Made by a program: the position numbers and the translations under genes. 6,706 nucleotides of DNA, taken from NCBI GenBank assembly GCA_936920625.1, contig CAKZHC010000024.1:1-6706 (forward strand), in the 5' to 3' direction. Position 1 is the stretch's first letter; every line of letters starts with the position of its first letter. Of this stretch, positions 1 through 5,498 are shown piece after piece. Origin of the DNA: an uncultured Enterobacteriaceae bacterium. GTDB lineage: Bacteria; Pseudomonadota; Gammaproteobacteria; Enterobacterales; Enterobacteriaceae. The notes under the pieces were generated by a model. The model saw only the letters and a list, made by a program, of their open reading frames with translations, was not told where the DNA came from and searched no databases.

Positions 1-40
1 GCCAGTCTTCATAGATATAAACTAATCTTATAGAATCCAT
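1..40 (-). CDS. Start of an unrecognised gene, cut by the left window edge
   Basis: On the minus strand an ATG (complement of 38-40) opens a frame reading MDSIRLVYIYEDW up to the window edge with no stop. It is preceded by AGGAAAGGAAC, a good Shine-Dalgarno sequence whose core AAGGA lies about 10 bases before the ATG. This ribosome-binding site is the main reason for calling it. The gene runs leftward, divergent from the hsd genes, so the gap between them probably holds two back-to-back promoters. Thirteen residues are too few to assign a family. It could be an unrelated gene or another defence-island component; nothing here decides it. Confidence 0.5.
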   Translation of the reverse strand, partial: MDSIRLVYIYEDW

Positions 41-375
41 GTTATTATGTTCCTTTCCTGAGAGACTATTACCGCAACGGCGGCTGACGTGGCCTGTTAA
101 ATTACCGCGTTACCCGGCCCAAGCGACGTTTTTTACCAAAAAATAAACCAGCGCGGACAGGTTTTTGTGTTTACTACTCCGGTACTTGGTGAGCGAATAT
201 CATAAAACAATACCTGATGCCAGCATACTGCATTACATGCTGACAAAACCATAATCACAAAGCTATATTATTAATCCCTATTGTTAATTCATCACTATGT
301 GATCTTACCCGCAAAATAACGTTATTTTACGTATTGTAATCATTTATCTGTTGCATCCGGTCAGCAGCAATACTT
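41..375. other. Gene-free divergent intergenic region with three inverted repeats
   Basis: This stretch of 335 bases separates the leftward gene starting at 40 from the hsdR fragment. I see no convincing ORF on either strand, and the frame of the hsdR fragment is closed by a TAA at 337-339. It contains three inverted repeats: CAGCAT/ATGCTG (221-226 and 237-242), ATCAC-TAT-GTGAT (291-303) and the perfect palindrome at 313-328. The left third is richer in G+C than the right two thirds, which could mark a junction between DNA of different origin. If most of hsdR was deleted, the deletion endpoint should lie at or just before 376. Confidence 0.5.
313..328. promoter_or_regulatory. Perfect 16-bp palindrome AAAATAACGTTATTTT, candidate operator
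   Basis: AAAATAACGTTATTTT is identical to its own reverse complement over all 16 bases. It lies 48 bp before the first ATG of the hsdR fragment and just right of a second dyad, ATCAC-TAT-GTGAT at 291-303. Perfect even palindromes of this length in a divergent intergenic region are typical binding sites of dimeric repressors. The regulator is not identified, and no T-run follows, so it is not a terminator. Confidence 0.35.
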
Positions 376-966
376 ATGAGTTACGGGAATATTACCATTC
401 ATATAGCGCAGGCGCTCCACAAACGACAATGCGACAACGACGTGCATGAGGCGGTCAAACAGCTGGAATTCGATCTGGTGCTCTTCTCATCTGTTGTAAT
501 TGACTACGACTACATTATGGCACTGATTGCCCGATCAACTCAGAAGAGCATCAAACAGCAGATGACGCACGAGCAATTGATTAACCTGATCAGCGCCAAC
601 GCCAATCTGCTGGATGAACGTGACGATATCATTGCCTATGTCAGGAGCCTCCATGTTGGCGAAGAGCTGAACGAGCAGGACATCCGCAGAGGTTATCAGG
701 ACTTTAAAGCACAAAAATCGGCTGATGAACTGAACCAGATTGCCCGCAAGCATCGGCTGCAAGCAGACGTACTGCACACCTTTGTCAGCCACATTTTAGA
801 ACGGATGATTTTTGACGGGGAACAACTCACCGATCTGCTGGCCTCCCCGGCATTAAGCTGGAAGGCCCGAATCTTGGCTGAAGTGGCGCTAATGGAAGAC
901 CTCGTACCCTACCTGCAAAAACGCGCTGAGGGGCGTGAAATATCGGGATTAAGCGCCTATGAATAA
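376..966 (+). pseudogene. hsdR: C-terminal fragment of type I restriction subunit HsdR
   Basis: The 196 residues resemble the extreme C-terminus of type I restriction subunits (HsdR). Recognisable segments are QLEFDLVLF (29-37), VIDYDYIMALIAR (41-53), LLDERDDIIAYV (78-89), ILERMIFDGEQL (140-151) and the terminal GREISGLSAYE (186-196). Complete HsdR proteins have about 1000 residues, with an N-terminal PD-(D/E)XK nuclease and two RecA-like translocase domains. All of that is missing, so this piece cannot cut or translocate DNA. In the family the C-terminal helical domain contacts the methyltransferase core, so a stable fragment might still dock on the M/S complex; that is inference. No clear ribosome-binding site precedes the ATG at 376, which suggests this is an internal methionine left by a deletion. 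The 3' end overlaps hsdS by 8 bp, as expected of a native hsdR-hsdS junction. Upstream bases 1-375 do not encode the missing part. Sequencing or assembly error cannot be excluded but would have to be large. Confidence 0.75.
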
Positions 967-2095
967 CCACAAGAAAAAGGGCATGGTGCCAAAGCTGCGG
1001 TTTCCTGAGTTTCGGGGAGAAGATGAATGGCAGTTAAAAGCATTGTCTAATTGTTTAGACTATCTGCAACCTACAAATTATCTTGTCACCAGCACTGCCT
1101 ATGATGACAAATATCCTACGCCAGTTTTAACAGCTGGGAAGACTTTTATTTTGGGGTATACAAATGAAAATAGCGGTATTCTTCATGAATATCTCCCTGT
1201 AATTATTTTTGATGATTTCACGACAGCTTCAAAATATGTTGACTTCCCTTTTAAGATAAAATCATCTGCAATAAAAATTTTGAGGGCGAAAAAAGATATT
1301 AGCATTAGATTTGTTTATGAGTCCATGCAGAATATACAGTTTGACACCGCTACTCATAAAAGACACTGGATTTCTGTATTTTCAGAAATCAAAATTCCTG
1401 CAACAAACATCCTTGAACAACAAAAAATTGCCGATTGTCTTAGCTCTCTTGACGAGCTGATAACAGCCCACACCCAAAAACTGGCGCTACTGAAATCACA
1501 TAAAAAAGGGCTGATGCAGCAGTTATTCCACGGCGAAGGCAAAACCATCCCCGAATTGCGGTTTGCTGAGTTTAAAGATGCTGAAAGCTGGAGCATCAAA
1601 CCTTTTCATGATCTATTCACTATTGGAAACGGTAAAAATTATAAACATCTGTCCAAAGGTGATGTGCCGGTTTATGGCTCTGGCGGCTATATGCTTTCAG
1701 TTAATGACTTTTTATACAATGGTGAGAGTGTCTGTATTGGCAGGAAGGGGACGATTGATAAGCCAGTATTCCTCTCTGGGAAATTCTGGACTGTAGACAC
1801 TCTTTTTTATACACACTCATTTAAAGAGTGCTTACCAAAATTTATTTATATTATATTTCAAAATATTATCTGGCTTAATTTCAATGAGGCTGGCAGCATT
1901 CCAAGTCTTTCTAAGTCCAACATTGCGAAAATAGAAGTTGCCATTCCAAATGTAGACGAACAACAAAAAATAGCAGATTGCCTTAGCTCTCTTGACGAAC
2001 TGATAACAGCCTACACCCAAAAACTGGCTCTACTGAAATCACATAAAAAGGCACTGATGCAGCAGTTGTTCCCAGATATAGATGGCATAAATTAA
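959..2095 (+). CDS. hsdS: Type I restriction-modification specificity subunit HsdS
   Basis: This 378-aa protein is the DNA-recognition subunit of a type I restriction-modification enzyme; it binds a bipartite target and positions two HsdM subunits. It shows the classic two-fold layout. A first target-recognition domain (about 12-150) opens with KLRFPEF and is followed by a spacer helix (153-190, EQQKIADCLSSLDEL...). A second target-recognition domain (about 199-331) opens with ELRFAEF and is followed by an almost identical spacer helix (334-371). Length is normal for the family. The ATG at 959 overlaps the end of the HsdR fragment (stop 964-966), so translation is probably coupled; a later ATG at 983 (MVPKLRF) is the alternative start. 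hsdM follows after 125 bp. The target-recognition domains are richer in A+T than the spacer helices, as is usual for domains exchanged by recombination. The target sequence cannot be predicted from this window. Confidence 0.95.
   Translation: MNNHKKKGMVPKLRFPEFRGEDEWQLKALSNCLDYLQPTNYLVTSTAYDDKYPTPVLTAGKTFILGYTNENSGILHEYLPVIIFDDFTTASKYVDFPFKIKSSAIKILRAKKDISIRFVYESMQNIQFDTATHKRHWISVFSEIKIPATNILEQQKIADCLSSLDELITAHTQKLALLKSHKKGLMQQLFHGEGKTIPELRFAEFKDAESWSIKPFHDLFTIGNGKNYKHLSKGDVPVYGSGGYMLSVNDFLYNGESVCIGRKGTIDKPVFLSGKFWTVDTLFYTHSFKECLPKFIYIIFQNIIWLNFNEAGSIPSLSKSNIAKIEVAIPNVDEQQKIADCLSSLDELITAYTQKLALLKSHKKALMQQLFPDIDGIN
1415..1529 (+). repeat. hsdS internal direct repeat, copy 1 (central spacer helix)
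   Basis: This 115-bp block encodes the spacer helix from EQQKIADCL to MQQLF. It aligns without gaps to 1958-2072, with 10 mismatches counted by hand. Several mismatches are silent third-base changes. The period is 543 bp, exactly 181 codons. Confidence 0.9.
1958..2072 (+). repeat. hsdS internal direct repeat, copy 2 (distal spacer helix)
   Basis: Second copy of the 115-bp block at 1415-1529, in the same reading frame. Recombination between the copies would remove the second target-recognition domain in frame and leave a half-length HsdS of about 197 residues. Confidence 0.9.
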
Positions 2096-2220
2096 ATTAA
2101 CGAATTTATTAGTAACATTTCCATACGAGTTAATATTTTCAAAAAACTCTAAACAATCTGATGATGAATTAACGGGTTAACCGCCGGATAATTTCTATAA
2201 ATCACGGAAGAAATAGCATT
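2096..2220 (+). promoter_or_regulatory. hsdS-hsdM spacer with dyad TTAACGGGTTAA and hsdM ribosome-binding site
   Basis: The 125-bp gap is unusual because hsdM and hsdS are commonly adjacent or overlapping. It holds a 5-bp inverted repeat, TTAAC-GG-GTTAA, at 2169-2180, which could be an operator. TATAAA at 2196-2201 is a possible -10 element without a good -35. GGAAG at 2206-2210 lies 10 bases before the hsdM ATG and is the likely ribosome-binding site. hsdM may therefore have its own promoter, but no strong sigma-70 pair is visible. Confidence 0.35.
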
Positions 2221-3843
2221 ATGACTCAAGAACAACTTAATCAGTTAGGTAACACCCTCTGGAATATTGCCGATAAGCTCCGCGGCGCAATGAACGCTGA
2301 CGACTTTCGCGATTATATGCTGTCGTTTCTGTTTCTACGTTACCTGTCAGATAACTATGAGCAGGCCGCCAGCAAGGAGTTAGGGCATGATTACCCCCGG
2401 CCACAGGAAGAGGACAAGCGTTCGCCGCTGGCAATCTGGTATCAGGAAAATACCCAGGATGTTGAGGAGTTTGAGAAGCAGATGCGGCGCAAAGTGCATT
2501 ATGTCATTAAGCCACCATTCTTATGGAGTAGCATCACAGAGATGGCACGCACTCAGCATGGGGACTTGCTCGTCACTCTGGACAAGGGGTTTCACTATAT
2601 CGAAGAGCACTCATTCGAACAGGAGTTTCAGGGTCTGTTTACTGAGATCAATCTCTACTCTGACAAACTGGGCAGAACTCAGAAAGAACGCAATCAGAAA
2701 CTGTGCATTATCATCCAGGAAATTGCCAAAGGAATTGCACAATTTAGTTCTGACAGAGATATCCTCGGTGATGCCTATGAGTATCTGATCGGCAAGTTTG
2801 CCGCAGGTTCGGGGAAAAAGGCGGGGGAATTTTATACGCCGCAGCAAATCTCTACCATTCTTTCACAAATCGTTGCCCTCGACAGCCAGGACCCGGCAAC
2901 AGGTAAAAAGAAACACATCAGACAGTTGCTGGATTTTACCTGTGGCTCTGGTTCGCTATTGCTCAATGTGCGCAAGCAGCTTGGCCCCCATGGTATTGGT
3001 AAGATTTACGGTCAGGAAAAAAACATCACTACTTACAACCTGGCGCGGATGAATATGCTGTTGCATGGTGTTAAAGATAGCGAATTCGAAATTCATCACG
3101 GTGATTCGCTACTGAATGACTGGGATATTCTTAAAGAGATGAACCCGGCCAAAAAATTACAGTTTGACGCCGTAGTCGCCAACCCTCCGTTTAGTTATCG
3201 CTGGGAGCCAACCGGTGAAATGGCCCAAAACTTCCGCTTCAAAAATTACGGGGTTGCACCTAAATCAGCAGCTGACTTAGCCTTCCTGTTGCACGGGTTC
3301 CACTTCCTCAGTGAGGATGGCATTATGGCCATTATCCTACCCCACGGGGTGTTATTCCGTGGCGGCGCAGAAGCGAACATCCGCAGCAAGTTATTGAAAG
3401 ATGGTCATATTGACACAGTCATCGGCCTGCCAGCTAATCTGTTTTATTCGACCGGCATACCGGTATGCATTCTGGTACTTAAACGCTGCAAAAAATCTGA
3501 TGATGTATTGTTTATTAATGCGTCGGAGCACTTTGAAAAAGGTAAGCGTCAAAATCAGCTGCTGCCCGAGCATATCAGCAAAATTATTGCAACTTATCAA
3601 TATCGCCGGGAAGAGGAGCGTTATGCACGCCGGGTTTCAATGGAAGAGATCGAAAAAAATGATTTCAACCTTAATATATCTCGTTATGTAAGCACTGCAA
3701 AATCTGAGGAGAGGATCGATTTACAGGCAGTTAATAATGAGCTGATATCTATTGAAAGAAAAATTACTGAGGCCACCCGGCACCATAATCAATTTCTTGC
3801 AGAATTAGGCCTCGCCCCGCTGCCATCTGCCGACACCAATTAA
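2221..3843 (+). CDS. hsdM: Type I restriction-modification DNA methyltransferase subunit HsdM
   Basis: This 540-aa protein is the methyltransferase subunit of a type I enzyme; it transfers a methyl group from S-adenosylmethionine to the N6 of adenine at the site chosen by HsdS. The N-terminal helical region (about 1-165, beginning TQEQLNQLGNTLW and including DDFRDYMLSFLFLRYLS) is typical of the family. The catalytic domain starts with the conserved GEFYTP (202-207). The AdoMet-binding motif is DFTCGSGSLLL (238-248), GQEKN (264-268) follows, and the catalytic motif is NPPF (321-324), fitting N6-adenine methylation. The C-terminal tail (about 500-540) looks helical and ends in LGLAPLP. Length matches EcoR124-type HsdM proteins (about 520 aa), and no frameshift or missing key residue is seen. 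The start at 2221 is supported by GGAAG ten bases upstream. With only an HsdR remnant in the locus, the complex made here is probably methylation-only unless an intact hsdR is present elsewhere. Confidence 0.96.
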   Translation: MTQEQLNQLGNTLWNIADKLRGAMNADDFRDYMLSFLFLRYLSDNYEQAASKELGHDYPRPQEEDKRSPLAIWYQENTQDVEEFEKQMRRKVHYVIKPPFLWSSITEMARTQHGDLLVTLDKGFHYIEEHSFEQEFQGLFTEINLYSDKLGRTQKERNQKLCIIIQEIAKGIAQFSSDRDILGDAYEYLIGKFAAGSGKKAGEFYTPQQISTILSQIVALDSQDPATGKKKHIRQLLDFTCGSGSLLLNVRKQLGPHGIGKIYGQEKNITTYNLARMNMLLHGVKDSEFEIHHGDSLLNDWDILKEMNPAKKLQFDAVVANPPFSYRWEPTGEMAQNFRFKNYGVAPKSAADLAFLLHGFHFLSEDGIMAIILPHGVLFRGGAEANIRSKLLKDGHIDTVIGLPANLFYSTGIPVCILVLKRCKKSDDVLFINASEHFEKGKRQNQLLPEHISKIIATYQYRREEERYARRVSMEEIEKNDFNLNISRYVSTAKSEERIDLQAVNNELISIERKITEATRHHNQFLAELGLAPLPSADTN

Positions 3844-3961
3844 CCGTATCACTTACAAGTTCTGCTTTTTTTATTACTATTAATCAGGGCCAGATAATAG
3901 TCTGGCTACCTTCCAACAAGCATACTTTGCCAGCCTGCTACCCGTCATAACTTTGTGGAAA

Positions 3962-4216
3962 ATGGGCCGCTCTGTGCCAGCAACACAAACATTACAGGGC
4001 TTGAAAATCTACCCTGTACATATCTGTAATATATTTTTTTGGCGTATCATGTCGATGGCTGGTCTGATAATAACACTATTATTTTCACAAATATTACGAA
4101 GATATTATTTAGGCTTTCAATTAACACGTTTAACTTTATTTTTTAAAAATAATATATATTTTTCAGTTAGTTATATTATATTATCGTTAATATTACACGT
4201 GAAATATTTAGGTTAA
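3962..4216 (+). CDS. Doubtful small ORF, possible phage Ash/Icd-like remnant
   Basis: From the ATG at 3962 the frame gives 84 residues; a TTG at 3953 would add three more. The first 35 residues, MGRSVPATQTLQGLKIYPV and then NIFFWRIMSMAG, have the look of small proteins annotated near phage P4-type immunity regions (Ash/Icd-like). This is pattern memory, not a verified match. The remainder is hydrophobic and AT-rich and may be non-coding sequence read by chance. No ribosome-binding site is evident. It could be a decayed satellite-phage gene, which would fit the Ner-like regulator downstream. Confidence 0.25.
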   Translation: MGRSVPATQTLQGLKIYPVHICNIFFWRIMSMAGLIITLLFSQILRRYYLGFQLTRLTLFFKNNIYFSVSYIILSLILHVKYLG

Positions 4217-4300
4217 TTTTGTCAAGAGTTAACATACATTGTGAAGAATAGTTTCCCGAAAACTAATATAATTTGGTAATTCAAAATTACAACACCAGGC

Positions 4301-4329
4301 TTTTTCTTGTTTTCATCTAAAGATATAAT
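4301..4329 (+). promoter_or_regulatory. Candidate promoter for the 4372/4658 gene pair
   Basis: A consensus -10 hexamer TATAAT sits at 4324-4329, 42 bases before the start at 4372. The hexamer at the right distance for a -35 (TTTTTC, 4301-4306) is poor, so the promoter may be weak or activator-dependent. Other TATAAT matches occur nearby (4267-4272) in this AT-rich DNA, so a chance match is possible. Confidence 0.3.
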
Positions 4330-4371
4330 AATTTCATTATACCTCATTCTCTTAACAGTAAGGATATGAAA

Positions 4372-4665
4372 ATGTCAAAACCCACACAGGGATTGTTTAC
4401 CTTAAGAGCCACAGATAATAATAGTCACAGCAGTTTATACAATTCACAAACAACAAAATGGCCTTGTTATTCATGGAAAACTATTTTATTGTCTGACGGA
4501 AAAAATATCACCTGCCATCGTAATATAGCAAAATGCAATACAGAATCAGTAATAATATTCTTGTTGCTAATCAAAATATCAGACATTCAGACTAACCAGC
4601 CAGTTATTTCAGTACAAATTAATAGCACTTTTTTTGCCAGCAACAAGGGGGCCCCCCGTGAATAA
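4372..4665 (+). CDS. Hypothetical 97-aa protein coupled to a Ner-like regulator
   Basis: The ATG at 4372 has a good ribosome-binding site (TAAGGA, 4359-4364, seven bases upstream), better placed than for the ATG two codons earlier at 4366. The product begins MSKPTQGLFTLRA and has a hydrophobic stretch VIIFLLLIKI near residue 61, perhaps too short for a membrane helix. No family is recognised. The stop at 4663-4665 overlaps the GTG of the next gene by 8 bp, so the two are probably co-transcribed and translationally coupled. Its role may be that of a small partner or leader for the regulator. Composition is AT-rich, unlike the hsd genes, in line with horizontally acquired DNA. It might be a non-functional leader ORF; the start signal and the overlap are the only evidence that it is real. 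Confidence 0.5.
   Translation: MSKPTQGLFTLRATDNNSHSSLYNSQTTKWPCYSWKTILLSDGKNITCHRNIAKCNTESVIIFLLLIKISDIQTNQPVISVQINSTFFASNKGAPRE
4645..4657 (+). promoter_or_regulatory. Self-complementary G5C6 run containing the Ner-like gene's ribosome-binding site
   Basis: AAGGGGGCCCCCC directly precedes the GTG start. The Shine-Dalgarno G-run can pair with the C-run (for example GGGG at 4647-4650 with CCCC at 4654-4657), hiding the ribosome-binding site. Ribosomes translating the upstream ORF to its stop at 4663-4665 would open it. This is a plausible translational-coupling device in otherwise AT-rich DNA. Confidence 0.4.
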
Positions 4666-4951
4666 TAAAAGTGACTGGCATCCGGCTGATGTTATTGCCG
4701 CATTACATAAGAAAAATACCTCACTTGCAGCGGTTTCACGCGCGGCAGGACTCAGTTCGTCTACACTGGCAAATGCGCTTTACCGCCCATGGCCCAGAGG
4801 TGAATGGCTTATTGCGCAAGCGCTTCAGATACATCCGTCTGAAATCTGGCCCGACCGCTATTTTGACCCCCATACGCACAGACTTATTGATCGCAAATGC
4901 CGGATCCGTGAAAACAAACAATTTAAGGCCGACAACCAGCCAGATAAATGA
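4658..4951 (+). CDS. ner: Ner/Nlp (SfsB)-family DNA-binding regulator
   Basis: The 97-aa product closely follows the plan of phage Mu Ner and the bacterial Nlp/SfsB proteins. These are small helix-turn-helix DNA-binding proteins that repress early phage transcription or act as accessory regulators. Seen here are the N-terminal DWHPADVIAAL (6-16), a helix-turn-helix region SLAAVSRAAGLSSSTLANAL (22-41), then RPWPRGEWLIAQAL (43-56) and the family hallmark IHPSEIWPDRY (58-68). The tail after residue 70 is basic and longer than in Mu Ner, which has about 75 residues. I prefer the GTG at 4658: homologues begin just before the DWH motif, and AAGGGGG lies six bases upstream. A TTG at 4634 in the same frame would add eight residues. 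The gene overlaps the preceding 97-aa ORF by 8 bp. Its target is unknown; the dyads at 291-328 or 2169-2180 are conceivable operators, but nothing proves it. Confidence 0.88.
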   Translation: MNNKSDWHPADVIAALHKKNTSLAAVSRAAGLSSSTLANALYRPWPRGEWLIAQALQIHPSEIWPDRYFDPHTHRLIDRKCRIRENKQFKADNQPDK

Positions 4952-4959
4952 TCATCGTG

Positions 4960-5100
4960 TTATACCGTACGCAGACACCATATTAAACCGGTCATCATAA
5001 TGGGGGTCATTGCAAATGAGCTAAATACGAACTGGGTATCGGAATAAACTAACCGATCTTCCGGCTTATCACTGCGATCGGCACGGCAGAGATATCTCAC
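4960..5100 (-). pseudogene. Possible remnant of a small membrane-protein gene
   Basis: On the minus strand the frame ending with TAA at 4960-4962 reads, from a GTG at 5100, VRYLCRADRSDKPEDRLVYS and on to a hydrophobic C-terminus, AMTPIMMTGLIWCLRTV. The charged stretch followed by a membrane-like segment looks protein-like, and the DNA here is less AT-rich than its surroundings. No ribosome-binding site precedes the GTG. Extending the frame upstream runs into the decayed repeat copy at 5184-5280, so any original N-terminus is lost. It follows the gene X remnant just as the 213-aa gene follows the gene X end at the right edge. It may equally be a chance ORF. Confidence 0.3.
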
Positions 5101-5129
5101 TTGGGTGATAAAGTATGCTTTACTATAAT
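5101..5129 (+). promoter_or_regulatory. Sigma-70-like promoter TTGGGT-N17-TATAAT
   Basis: TTGGGT (5101-5106) and a consensus TATAAT (5124-5129) are separated by exactly 17 bases on the plus strand. No recognisable plus-strand gene follows. About 60 bases on, GCCCG/CGGGC arms (5153-5157, 5187-5191) and a T6 run (5194-5199) resemble a loose terminator, so a short RNA is conceivable. Confidence 0.35.
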
Positions 5130-5183
5130 ATAAATGAAACAGATATATCCCTGCCCGACTACCGTTTGTTATCGTCTGCCAAA

Positions 5184-5280
5184 AAGCGGGCTGTTTTTTA
5201 TGCCAGCGGTACAAATGGCGCATTACTCAGGTATTTTTGCCGGCAGGTACGTAACGATCATAGCCTTTCTGGCGGCACCA
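5184..5280. repeat. Direct repeat, left copy (97 bp), degenerate
   Basis: It aligns with 6613-6705 (93 bp) from AAGCGGGCTG to GGCGGCACCA. By hand I count six substitutions and three small indels: one T fewer in the T-run, one T more, and four extra bases GGTA. It contains the last part of gene X on the minus strand plus the bases after its stop codon. The two copies start 1429 bp apart and flank the 213-aa gene and the small hydrophobic ORF. Confidence 0.85.
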
Positions 5281-5461
5281 CGTGATTAACTGGCTCTGGG
5301 TGCTGACCCCGATTCACAATAATCAGCGCGTTCCACTCATTTTTACAGTCAGTTGTCAGGCGGGCTTGTTCAATGCTGTTCTCACGTCCTGCTCGCATGT
5401 AAATTCGCAGGCTAAATATTTTCGTAGCTTGATTATTCTGAATATAAGATCTTCTAGTAAT
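5198..5461 (-). pseudogene. Frameshifted 3' remnant of 'gene X' (second copy of the right-edge gene)
   Basis: The minus strand carries a decayed copy of the gene end seen at 6628-6706. A stop-free frame from 5461 reads through FSLRIYMRAGRENSIEQARL and KNEWNALI to about 5282. The conserved segment WCRQKGYDRYVPA then continues in a different frame (5280-5242), so a one-base shift lies near 5281-5284. Compared with the right-edge copy it also has four extra bases (GGTA) and one extra T, which put the frame into a TGA at 5227-5229 instead of the original end. The TAA corresponding to the intact copy is at 5198-5200. The family is not recognised. That the 5282-5461 frame belongs to the same gene is inferred from position and strand, because the intact copy leaves the window before that part. 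Confidence 0.55.
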
Positions 5462-5498
5462 TCAGCTATATTTTTCAGTATCAGCAATATCTTATTAG

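Larger units (their letters stand above)
3844..4365. other. AT-rich 520-bp stretch after hsdM, without a well-supported gene
   Basis: It contains a small inverted repeat GCCAGA-taatag-TCTGGC (3889-3906), which could fold downstream of hsdM but lacks a following T-run. It also holds a doubtful ORF (3962-4216) and a run of very AT-rich sequence around 4130-4215. The last part (4217-4365) is the presumed promoter region of the two-gene unit starting at 4372. A poly-T stretch at 3866-3872 follows the hsdM stop without a clear GC-rich stem, so I do not call a terminator. Confidence 0.45.

Noticed and set aside
376..966. Reading the 196-aa ORF as an independent complete regulatory (C-protein) gene
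   Set aside because: It has no helix-turn-helix, and its terminal GREISGLSAYE and helical segments look like the C-terminus of HsdR.
3889..3906. Inverted repeat GCCAGA-taatag-TCTGGC as the hsdM terminator
   Set aside because: The stem is short and no T-run follows on either strand, so I keep it only as a note in the intergenic entry.
4671..5000. Plus-strand 109-aa ORF in another frame over the Ner-like gene
   Set aside because: Overlaps the clearly recognisable Ner-like protein and shows no family features; a shadow frame.
5134..5286. Plus-strand 50-aa ORF (MKQIYPCPTTVCY...) running through the left repeat
   Set aside because: The same frame is not kept in the right copy of the repeat, whereas the minus-strand frame is; it is best explained as an antisense shadow of gene X.
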